A DNA stretch of 64,000 bases from NCBI RefSeq assembly GCF_041245805.1, contig NZ_CP162490.1, positions 3,759,001 to 3,823,000 on the forward strand, read 5' to 3'. The notes beneath the pieces were generated by a model. The model was not told the DNA's origin. It ran no database searches and saw only the letters and a program-made list of their open reading frames with translations. Positions 34,035 through 42,253 of the stretch are shown one piece after another; the stretch's first letter is position 1, and each line of letters opens with the position of its first letter. Source of the stretch: Xanthomonas sp. DAR 34887. Its GTDB lineage: Bacteria; Pseudomonadota; Gammaproteobacteria; Xanthomonadales; Xanthomonadaceae. A program made the position numbers and the translations under genes.

Positions 34035-37000
34035 GTGAGCATCGCGGGCATACGCTCCAACCGAGGTGACGGCTACCAAACAATGGTGGCGTTTGATTGG
34101 GCATTGACAGTTCTATCCGATCCGGGATGTCTTTGGCTTGAGATCGACTCGACAACGTATTCGGTTGACGATGTGGTAGTCGGCAAAGCCGACGGCACTC
34201 TGATTGCCTGTCAGTGCAAGAAAAATCAAATCCATTTCAAGGCTTGGTCAATAGTCGACCTTGCGGACGAGCTTGACAAAGCATCCTATTTACTGGGCAA
34301 TAGCCAGAACTCCGAGGTGCGCTTCTATTCACGCAACAATTTTGGCGACCTCGCGAAATTGAGAGAACACAGCTCGACTCAGAATGATGAAGTCAGTTAT
34401 CGAGCGAGTTTAGGCAAGGAGCATCAAGCAACAGATAAGGCTTTGGCGGCGCGGCTTGCCACATCCGCACCCGGCCTTTCCTCCTACGAATTCCTGCGCC
34501 GCACAAAATTTGTGACTAGTGATGAGATGGATCGAATGGTCGATCTGCTACGCGAACGCTTGCGCAACATGGCGAGCAACCCGGATGCAGCGTTCGATGC
34601 CTTTTGGACACACCTGGATCAGCTCGGCGCACGCATGGAGGGCACCAACACATCCGCCACTCGGCACCGATCAACCAAAGACGATCTTAAGGCCATTCTT
34701 CATAAAGCTGGAGCCATGCTGGCTCCTCCGATGGATATTTCAGAGGTGCGCTTGTCATTTGCCGATACCTCCGCTATTGGCAGATCATGGCGGAGAGATA
34801 TTGCGGGGCAGCGGATTTCCATTCCAACCGTGAACGAGTTGCTTACCGCGATCCATGCAAAGAAGCGGGCTATCTTGCTCACTGGGCTCCCCGGCTCCGG
34901 AAAGACCTGTGTAATGCTCGCGTTGCAAGACGCTTTGGAGCAACGAGCGCAGACCTGTTCAGGCGTTGCGCCACTCTTCATTCAATCACGTGAATTCGTC
35001 GACTTGGCTACGGCGCAAGATCGGCAATCCCAAGGCTTGCCTGAGCAATGGATCGAAAAAGCCGCCCGTCTGGCTGAGAATGCGCATGTAATTGTGGTCA
35101 TGGATTCGCTGGATGTGCTGTCCATCGCTCGCGAGCATCGGGTGCTGACCTACTTTTTGGCGCAGATAGACCGTTTACTATTGGTTCCAAATGTCACGGT
35201 GGTTACTGCCTGTCGCGACTTTGACAGGCACTACGACCGTCGAATTGCCGAAAGGAAATGGGATTGCGAATTGACGTGCCGGCCTTTGGACTGGGATGTT
35301 GAAATTGCGCCAATGCTCGACAATCTCGGGATAGCAACCGCCTCTATCGATGAGGTTACTCGCGAACTGATAAAGAATCCACGCGAACTGGCATTGTTCG
35401 TCGAGTTGGCACAACGCGAGGGCAGTTTCAATGTGGTGACCAGCCAAGCCTTGGCCCAGCGCTATCTCGACACTATCGTGCGTGCCAATGGCGCACTGGG
35501 GGATGCGGCAATACAAGCGATCGAAGCTATTGCCTCGGACATGCTTAATTTACGCAGCCTAGCTGTGCCATATCAACGTTTCGACGCATCGCAAGAAATC
35601 CTCCGGGAGCTTTGCAGCCTTAATGTGATGCAAGAAACTCAGGATGGGAAGTTAACGTTTGGGCATCAAACCTTACTTGACGTATTGGTCATCAGTGGAG
35701 CGGTTCGCAGTGGCGTCACACTTAATAAATTCATTCAAGGCCTGCCACCCGTTCCTTTCGTCCGTCCCAGCATCCGGAGTTTTGCGGCCCAGTTGGCGCT
35801 GGGCGAACGTCGCGAGTGCAGGAAGCAGCTACGCACTGTTTTGACGGGTGACGCAGCCTTTCATATCAGACGCTTGGTTGCGGAATCATTTGCAGAGCAG
35901 AAGCCCCATGACGATGACTGGCCCTTTATACGCGACTTGCGCGAAAAGCACCGCGACGTATTCCAGGTAATCTATGGAGCCAGTGCAACTGAATGGCACC
36001 ATTTCTGGTTAAAGCATCTGGTTCCCGACTTGAAGAGCACACGGGATGCCGAGGGGATGACAAGGCATGTTTATCGAGTAGCGCAATGGGGAAACGCAGA
36101 TGCCATCGGCGTGCTGGCGTTATGGACAGAAGCGCTATCACTGGATTGGCTGGACAGCAATAGTATTGCAGAGCAGCTTGGATTTCACCTCTCCGGGATT
36201 AAATCTGACAATATTGCACTGGTTGTTCCGCTACTTGAGCGGCTGCTCGATCTGCCGCGCTCCGAGCACAGTCCCCTTGGAAGAGTTATCGCACGTTGTG
36301 TAGCAGCAGGTGTGGCGGATGACTCGCTACTTTGGCGCTATATCGCAGATGAAATTCGCGACGATAACTTACTTGAGTTCAGGTTCGATAACAAATTACG
36401 TTGCAATTCTCACGAATTCGGCGACGGGGAGGAAAGCTTCATCCGTCAACGCATGGAACAGTCCACAACATTGCTGGATTTAGCCTTAGAATCGATTGAG
36501 CTGTGGAGCAATTTTCGGTCCTCGCGCCATGGAGAAACAAAAATCGGTTACCGGCATGGTTTTCTGGGCGAAACCTCATACGAGGATACGCACAGCCAGA
36601 GAGATATGCCGCATGCGGACAGCATGAATATCCTGTTTGATGCGCTTGAGGCGGCCATCATTCATCACGCAATAATAAATTCAGATTGGTGGCAAAGTAA
36701 CCGCGAACGCCTATTTTCTAGTCAAGAAGGGGCACTACTGTACTTTGCAATCCTCGCATGCACTGCATCACCTGAAGCCAACGTCGATTTGACGGGCCGC
36801 ATGTTGCGTGACAAGAATTTATTGGAATTTGAACTCTCCTACGAATTGGGAATATTGATTAAATCGACATTTGCCTTACTTGATACTCGAACGCAAGATG
36901 CTGTGACGGCGAATATCTTGACTTTATGGAGTGATGAGGCTTCAGATGGCGCCAGCCGCCCCTGGATATTGAAACAACGAGCTGAATTTATTGTCGCAAT

Positions 37001-38603
37001 CCCTTGCCACCAGCGCTCGCCAGAAGCACAAGAAGTGTTGGAAGCATATGAGATGAGAGCCGGCGCACTGATTCAGCAGCCGAATATACGCTCGCGTGGC
37101 GGCTGGGTAAGAGCGCCGTTTTCATATGAGATATTTCTCAGTTCAAGTAATACCGGGGTATTGCGCCTGTTGTCACACTACACTGGTCATGAAAGTGGTT
37201 TCGATGACTTTCTGGCTGGTGGTGAACGCGAGGTTGGCGGGCAACTGCGAGAAGCTTCATCTCTTCATCCCGCGCGATTTTTGAATTTTCTGCATAACTA
37301 TTGGGCAGATATTCCAAAGCGGTTCCGGGATGACATCATGGACGGCGCGGCTACTTATCTGGCTCATCGTTATGGCAATTTGCAACCCAGCGGAACATGG
37401 AAGCCTATTGAAGAACCCGATGCTTCCGTCTTGGCAAGCCTTATTCTTGATGGACTGGAAAGGCATCCGAAGCACTGGCTGCACCAGCGTTCCGCAGCTA
37501 AAGCGCTGGAAGCCTGTTCGAACGTCATATACGACGCAAAAAATTCCGAACGGTTGATTTTTCTTGCAATAGGCTTTGGAAGCCTTCATGAAGACGACCC
37601 CATAAAGGGAGACAACGTCGACATGATCTCCATAGGAATCAATATGATAAAGGGGGATGTTGCCGAAGGCCTGATGATCCTGGCGAATAATCTACATGAA
37701 CACGGCAATGAATTTCCTGAACTACTGGTTCCTACCTTGCGCCGTTTCGCTAGTGACGAACACCCTGCGATTCGTGCGCTGATCCTGCGCCGCTTGCCGT
37801 ACATGCAGAGTAAAGCTTTTGATCTTGGCTGGGATTTGTTTCACTTAGCTATGAAGGATGCGAAGGGACTTTGGAAAATCGCGGAGCCCTGTCTTTATTA
37901 CGCCTACCATAGTCATTTTGAAGTAGTGATGCCTTTGCTTTCGCGCCTTCGTAGCGAGGGTAGCGGAAAAGATCTAAAAACATGGGGACGCATTTCAGCG
38001 TTGGCGGCCATGGCCCGGAAAATCGAGTTTGCCAAATTATTGGAAGATTTTGGAGTAATTAATAGAACGGAGGCCTGGCAGGGGGCGGCCACCGTTTGGA
38101 CAAACATTGAAAACGCACGGCAGCACCGTGAGCAATGCCTTTCAGGTCTGGATGCAGGCTTTAATTCTGGCGCCACTCATGCAGAAGCAGTGGCGGAGCA
38201 GATGGGGCATCTTTTCTCCGACAAGTCAGCCTTGATTTCTGTTCCGATAGAGCTGATTCGACGTTGCTTTGATGTATTCAAAGAAGACAAGAACAAAGAG
38301 AGAAGACATCATCGCCTCTCCGGGCTTCACGAATGGCTCAATGCGACCTCGCAGCGCGATCCCGAACAAGCCCTAGCTGTAACTGAGATTTACCTAGCCT
38401 ATGTCAGTCATTGCAAGCCATATCTATATGACCATGAGAATAGTCTTACGCAACTAGTGACCCGTCTATTTGCTGAAGCAGAAGAACGAGAAGAGTCCGA
38501 CTACGGCGCGATGCTGCAACGTGTGGTGATCGTACAAGACACACTACTTTCGCTGGGAGTCAATGGTGTGGCCGATTGGTTGAAGGCCGCCGAGCGTCCA
38601 TGA
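34035..38603 (+). CDS. Nuclease-STAND NTPase, Avs-like anti-phage protein, 1522 aa
   Basis: Three parts are visible. Residues ~1-200 form a Cap4/DUF4297-like nuclease domain: a GDGYQ start motif, E36, VDDVVV (D45/D46) and IACQCKKN (Q60-x-K62) make a PD-(D/E)XK set. Residues ~260-560 form a NACHT/STAND ATPase: Walker A GLPGSGKT (284-291), Walker B VIVVMDSLD (352-360) and sensor TACRDFD (391-397). The remaining ~950 residues are helical (TPR/HEAT-like), the usual phage-sensing part of Avs proteins. In known Avs proteins, binding of phage terminase or portal triggers oligomerisation and activates the nuclease. The gene is clearly AT-richer than its surroundings and so acquired. Starting GTG or ATG gives MSIAGIRSNRG. 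Confidence 0.82.
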   Translation: MSIAGIRSNRGDGYQTMVAFDWALTVLSDPGCLWLEIDSTTYSVDDVVVGKADGTLIACQCKKNQIHFKAWSIVDLADELDKASYLLGNSQNSEVRFYSRNNFGDLAKLREHSSTQNDEVSYRASLGKEHQATDKALAARLATSAPGLSSYEFLRRTKFVTSDEMDRMVDLLRERLRNMASNPDAAFDAFWTHLDQLGARMEGTNTSATRHRSTKDDLKAILHKAGAMLAPPMDISEVRLSFADTSAIGRSWRRDIAGQRISIPTVNELLTAIHAKKRAILLTGLPGSGKTCVMLALQDALEQRAQTCSGVAPLFIQSREFVDLATAQDRQSQGLPEQWIEKAARLAENAHVIVVMDSLDVLSIAREHRVLTYFLAQIDRLLLVPNVTVVTACRDFDRHYDRRIAERKWDCELTCRPLDWDVEIAPMLDNLGIATASIDEVTRELIKNPRELALFVELAQREGSFNVVTSQALAQRYLDTIVRANGALGDAAIQAIEAIASDMLNLRSLAVPYQRFDASQEILRELCSLNVMQETQDGKLTFGHQTLLDVLVISGAVRSGVTLNKFIQGLPPVPFVRPSIRSFAAQLALGERRECRKQLRTVLTGDAAFHIRRLVAESFAEQKPHDDDWPFIRDLREKHRDVFQVIYGASATEWHHFWLKHLVPDLKSTRDAEGMTRHVYRVAQWGNADAIGVLALWTEALSLDWLDSNSIAEQLGFHLSGIKSDNIALVVPLLERLLDLPRSEHSPLGRVIARCVAAGVADDSLLWRYIADEIRDDNLLEFRFDNKLRCNSHEFGDGEESFIRQRMEQSTTLLDLALESIELWSNFRSSRHGETKIGYRHGFLGETSYEDTHSQRDMPHADSMNILFDALEAAIIHHAIINSDWWQSNRERLFSSQEGALLYFAILACTASPEANVDLTGRMLRDKNLLEFELSYELGILIKSTFALLDTRTQDAVTANILTLWSDEASDGASRPWILKQRAEFIVAIPCHQRSPEAQEVLEAYEMRAGALIQQPNIRSRGGWVRAPFSYEIFLSSSNTGVLRLLSHYTGHESGFDDFLAGGEREVGGQLREASSLHPARFLNFLHNYWADIPKRFRDDIMDGAATYLAHRYGNLQPSGTWKPIEEPDASVLASLILDGLERHPKHWLHQRSAAKALEACSNVIYDAKNSERLIFLAIGFGSLHEDDPIKGDNVDMISIGINMIKGDVAEGLMILANNLHEHGNEFPELLVPTLRRFASDEHPAIRALILRRLPYMQSKAFDLGWDLFHLAMKDAKGLWKIAEPCLYYAYHSHFEVVMPLLSRLRSEGSGKDLKTWGRISALAAMARKIEFAKLLEDFGVINRTEAWQGAATVWTNIENARQHREQCLSGLDAGFNSGATHAEAVAEQMGHLFSDKSALISVPIELIRRCFDVFKEDKNKERRHHRLSGLHEWLNATSQRDPEQALAVTEIYLAYVSHCKPYLYDHENSLTQLVTRLFAEAEEREESDYGAMLQRVVIVQDTLLSLGVNGVADWLKAAERP

Positions 38604-38747
38604 CCACAAACAAGTTCATCAGTTCGCCTTTGCGGCGCTTGGTGTGATGTTGACCATCGGCTTTTCCATGTCTCCGGCGTCTCGGTTGCGGGACGCGCAC
38701 TCAATGATAGCCGCCTCCACGCCAGGGCTTACCGCCAGACTCCGGGT

Positions 38748-39026
38748 TTAGCCCTTGCGCACCGCGTCCAACCGGGATTCCAGCGCCGCCAACACGTCCT
38801 TTGCCTCGACATACCCGCCCGATCGGCGGGCCTTGGCGCGGGACGCCAACGCACGCGCGACGAACGCTTCCTGGTGCTGACGCGGCGACATCTCGCCAAG
38901 CACGGACTGCTCGGCGAAGCCGGAGGCAGCTTCGCCTTCATGCGACACCGCCTCGGGCGCTCCGCAAACCGCGGGATCACGCTTGCATCGCAGTTGGGAA
39001 GGCGACGTCATCGTGCTCGCCAGCAT
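38748..39026 (-). CDS. Hypothetical antitoxin-like protein, 92 aa
   Basis: The C-terminal ~45 residues (RQHQEAFVARALASRAKARR, SGGYVEAKDVLAALESRLDAV) look like the helical tail of small toxin-antitoxin regulators, with the typical run of Arg/Ala and a closing amphipathic helix. No clear DNA-binding domain precedes it; the N-terminal half is irregular. A shorter version could start at MSPRQHQ (38891). No toxin gene adjoins. It ends 144 bases from the 3' end of the STAND gene, facing it. Confidence 0.45.
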   Translation of the reverse strand: MLASTMTSPSQLRCKRDPAVCGAPEAVSHEGEAASGFAEQSVLGEMSPRQHQEAFVARALASRAKARRSGGYVEAKDVLAALESRLDAVRKG

Positions 39027-39078
39027 CGGCAGACAGCGCTACGCACTTCGATCCCACCGAAACCAGCACTCTGGCGCA

Positions 39079-40743
39079 TCAGCCCATCCCGCGTTGCTTG
39101 GCTCCCTGCTCTTGCGCCAGCGCTTGGTCCTGCGCCTGGCTCTGTGCCAGCGAGCGCGCATCGAGCGCTTGCAGTTGGGCCAATGACTGTTCCACTGGCG
39201 TATTGACCGCCACCTCGGTCGGCATGTCGGCACGCAGATGCGCCGGGTTGCTCGGCTCGCCCTGCACGACGAACACGGTTGCCCCCGCCGCGGCACGCGG
39301 CGTCTGCTCGCTCAGCAGCACATGGTCGATGCGCTCCAACCCGTGCTCCTTTGCCAGGTGCGCGAGGCTGGCGCTCATGCGCTCGCTGTGTTCGTCGCTG
39401 GCCCTGCCCAAGCGCGCATCCAACTGCCCGACCAGGGTGCTTGCCTGGGCGTGCAACGGGTGCGGCGCTGCCTGCTGTGCCGGCTCGATCTCCGCCCGGG
39501 GCTGCCCGCCGTACGGCGGCGCTGCGGGCCGGCCCTCGGGGCGATGGTGTTCCGGCGGCCCTCTCCCGTCCTGCTGGGCCGGTCCTGGCCTGGCGCCTTC
39601 CTGCTGGTGTCCATGGTCGCGCTGCTGTTCCCTCACCGGACCTGGCGTCGTGCTGGTCAGCACATATTGCCACCGCGTCTGCGCAGGATTGCCCTGAACG
39701 GCTTGCATGAACGTGTCGTAGTCGTCCGCATGTATCGTCTGGCAACCAGCCGAATCGGTGCTGCCGCGCGATCCGCGGTGGATCTTGAACGTGTCGTTGA
39801 GGTCTTGCACGCCGTTGACGTCGGCCCGATCGAACCAGCCATCGGCGTTGCTGTCGCGCTGCACCATGCCACGCCCTGCCGCGATGGCGGCTTGGCTCGG
39901 CCTAAGCGCGTCTTCCAGTGCCCCGCCCGCTATGGGATTGGGATGTTGCGCCATCTGCATCTCGACCGTGCCGTCACGCAGGCGTCCCAGGTCGCGAATG
40001 CCGTCTGCGTTTACATCGTCGCCCTCGATCTTCCTGGGCCGCGCAATGTCCTCGAAACCCGGGGATGGATCCAACCTGCGGGTTTCTCGCCCACCGTCGG
40101 CAAACGGACGGTTGCCGGTACTACCGGCGTGGTGATCGTACTGTGCGGTGGGCTCGGTGTTGGCCCGGTCGGATTCGACCACGTGCGGCGTGCCGTTGGC
40201 ATCTTTCCACAATACGACCAGGCGGTCGTTGTAGATTCCGCCGCCACCACGCGACTCATCACGTGGCGTGGCTGGATTGTCTGCGCGCCGCTGCGCGGGA
40301 TGAGCGGCATTCTGCATGGTGTCGAACGTCGAGTTTTCTTGCCGCAGGCCCAGGATGACTCTCTGCCCCGGCGTCGCCAGCGCCTGATCGGCTGCTGCAT
40401 TTCCACGCGTCTGCGCGATGCTGGCATAGACGTCGTACTTTTGACCGTCGGAGAGCGTCGCAATCTCGGCATGCGCGGGGAAACGCGGCTCGCTCGTTCT
40501 GGCATTTTGCAGGCGCTGCAACACCTCTCCCGCATTGGGGCTAGGAGGCGCTGCACTATAGCCCGCAAGACTGCGCTCGGCACTGGTGCCGACATAGCGA
40601 TCCAGGCTTTCCTGCACCACCTCCGGCTGCCCTTGCCGCTGCCGCTCCAGCAGTGCCAGCGCCTCAGCGGGACGATTGGCGTTGAACAGCGCAGCGACTT
40701 CGTCTGCGCGCTCCCTGATATTGAATTCTACTACCCGAGCCAT
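39079..40743 (-). CDS. Type IV secretion effector with XVIPCD C-terminal signal (X-Tfe), probable peptidoglycan-targeting
   Basis: A 554-residue protein. Residues ~440-530 match the XVIPCD recruitment domain: GLERIDHVLLSEQTP, TVFVVQGEP, NPAHLRADM and NTPVEQSLAQL, followed by a Gln-rich tail as usual. The central region has two DxNxDG calcium-loop-like motifs (D243 and D297) and IHRGSRGSTDSAGCQTI (H322, S331, C334), resembling the H...S-x-GC active-site block of L,D-transpeptidase-like folds. It is probably an antibacterial cell-wall enzyme delivered by the killing T4SS. The lipoprotein gene encoded immediately upstream is its likely immunity partner. The start has GGAG seven bases before it. 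Confidence 0.85.
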   Translation of the reverse strand: MARVVEFNIRERADEVAALFNANRPAEALALLERQRQGQPEVVQESLDRYVGTSAERSLAGYSAAPPSPNAGEVLQRLQNARTSEPRFPAHAEIATLSDGQKYDVYASIAQTRGNAAADQALATPGQRVILGLRQENSTFDTMQNAAHPAQRRADNPATPRDESRGGGGIYNDRLVVLWKDANGTPHVVESDRANTEPTAQYDHHAGSTGNRPFADGGRETRRLDPSPGFEDIARPRKIEGDDVNADGIRDLGRLRDGTVEMQMAQHPNPIAGGALEDALRPSQAAIAAGRGMVQRDSNADGWFDRADVNGVQDLNDTFKIHRGSRGSTDSAGCQTIHADDYDTFMQAVQGNPAQTRWQYVLTSTTPGPVREQQRDHGHQQEGARPGPAQQDGRGPPEHHRPEGRPAAPPYGGQPRAEIEPAQQAAPHPLHAQASTLVGQLDARLGRASDEHSERMSASLAHLAKEHGLERIDHVLLSEQTPRAAAGATVFVVQGEPSNPAHLRADMPTEVAVNTPVEQSLAQLQALDARSLAQSQAQDQALAQEQGAKQRGMG

Positions 40744-40763
40744 CATTGCTCTCCATGCATCGA

Positions 40764-41690
40764 CTAAGGGGTAACGAACCGATCGCCCATCTTGTCCAGT
40801 GAGCCGGAACATTCCGGCTCACCTTCAGGGACCGGACGACACGGCCAGTGCAAGCGGTCGACCTTGTCGGTCAACGCGAACCGTCGGCCTTTCCACACCA
40901 GGAAGCCGAAATGCACATAGGCCCAATCGTTGTAGTAACGGGGATCGTCGGCCAGCGGCGCATCAGGATCCAATTCGATCACCCAGCGCAGGACGGGAAC
41001 CGTCCACAAGCGCGACGTATCTAGCAGCGGAATCGGTTCCGCATAGGGGTCGTAGCGGCGGATCTCTGCCTCGCTCAAGGTGGGCGCGGCAGGAAGAACC
41101 TGGTCGCTGACGTCAGCCAGCTTGCCATTTGCAGCGAAGCGGAATGCGCGCACTCCAGTGCCGCCCTGGCACTCCAGCGCATGCGCCGTGCACGCCACGC
41201 CCTGCACCAGATAGACGGTATCGCGCGGATCGGGCGCCTCGAACGAACGCACCCAGAACGTTTCGGTGGCCAACATGAAATCCGGACGTTTGCCCAAACC
41301 GGGCGAAGCAACATATGCCGCGTCGTCCAACGCCTTGAGCCGCTCCTCCTCGCTTTCGGCCAGGTCGGTTGGCGCGAGCGACAGCACGACCTTGGCCAAC
41401 GGACGCGGCGCCGGCCCGAGGCACTCGTCGGCCGGCAAGAGGACGCTGCGACCAGAAGAGTTGCGTTGCGCCCGCGTCGAACACGTTGCGCCCATGGCCC
41501 GCTCCAGAACGAAACGCGTCCACGGCTGCGGCGAGGACGCCGGCACGGCCGGGTAACGGTCCTCGGCTGCAGCAGAGGCCGGCGGAGGCGGCACAGGCGC
41601 CGTTGTCGAACGCGCGCTCTCTTGGGTGCAGCCCATGGTGACCAGCAACAGCGTCCCTGCAAAAAATCCACTGGAGCCAACGCGACGCAT
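40764..41690 (-). CDS. Lipoprotein, probable immunity protein (X-Tfi) for the adjacent effector
   Basis: A 308-residue protein. The leader MRRVGSSGFFAGTLLLVTMGC ends in a lipobox-like TMGC, followed by a Pro/Ala/Ser-rich linker (TTAPVPPPPASAAA), so the protein is anchored in the periplasm. The mature domain contains several Cys and the block YYNDWAYVHFGFLVWKGRRF. No named family is recognised. The gene stops 17 bases before the effector start, so both are on one transcript with immunity first, the common X-Tfi/X-Tfe order. GAGGAAGTAC precedes the ATG. Confidence 0.75.
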   Translation of the reverse strand: MRRVGSSGFFAGTLLLVTMGCTQESARSTTAPVPPPPASAAAEDRYPAVPASSPQPWTRFVLERAMGATCSTRAQRNSSGRSVLLPADECLGPAPRPLAKVVLSLAPTDLAESEEERLKALDDAAYVASPGLGKRPDFMLATETFWVRSFEAPDPRDTVYLVQGVACTAHALECQGGTGVRAFRFAANGKLADVSDQVLPAAPTLSEAEIRRYDPYAEPIPLLDTSRLWTVPVLRWVIELDPDAPLADDPRYYNDWAYVHFGFLVWKGRRFALTDKVDRLHWPCRPVPEGEPECSGSLDKMGDRFVTP

Positions 41691-42253
41691 GTACTTCCTC
41701 CGTGTGTACGCAGCACCGAAGCAAAACGACTGGGCTTGTGGCGAGCAAGACCACTGCCCTGGCACGTGGCCCTGTCACGCTGAACGGCGCGTACCTTGGC
41801 GCACTATGGGTCGGGAAAAGACCGCATTGCAAGAGCAGTTGTAGACGAAATGCGCATCGCGCACGGACTAGCGTGGTTTGCCTAGCAGCGCCCCTGCTTG
41901 GCCTTGCCCTGTATGGCAAGCAGGCCGGCATCGGCCAGCTTGGCGGGATCCTACTGCACCGCACAGGAGCCCCCGCCCGTGGCGGCGATCGGCTTACGCC
42001 CCCGACGCCATTTTGCGGCTGCCGTACAGCACGGCCAGCACGCATTGCTTCGTACGGGAGAGCAAGACACCGGCCAGACCCGATGACGGGCGATAGAGCA
42101 CATGCGAGGGCTGGGCCTTGTAGTAACGGCGGTGACCTTGTTACCCAGAATGGGTTGGTCATTACCCAATTTGGGTATCAGCGCAGGCTTGCCTGGGCCA
42201 GGGAAAGGCTCCCTGGCGGCAGCCAGCCCCACTCAACCAGCAACTGCCAAGCC
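41691..42253. other. Non-coding region upstream of the effector operon
   Basis: About 560 bases with no convincing gene in either direction. It contains the two 13-bp dyads described at 42143-42176. It lies between the start of the effector/immunity operon and the 3' end of the aminopeptidase gene, and marks the border between the accessory region and core genes. Confidence 0.5.
42143..42176. promoter_or_regulatory. Two 13-bp palindromes spaced 21 bp apart (candidate operator)
   Basis: ACCCAGAATGGGT (42143-42155) and ACCCAATTTGGGT (42164-42176) have identical arms ACCCA/TGGGT-type and a start-to-start distance of 21 bases, i.e. two helical turns. Such spacing suits cooperative binding of a dimeric regulator on one DNA face. 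No regulator or gene start adjoins. Confidence 0.55.

Noticed and set aside
41898..42232. Short frames on both strands in the gap before the effector operon
   Set aside because: They lack ribosome sites and protein-like composition; one includes the palindromes in its translation.
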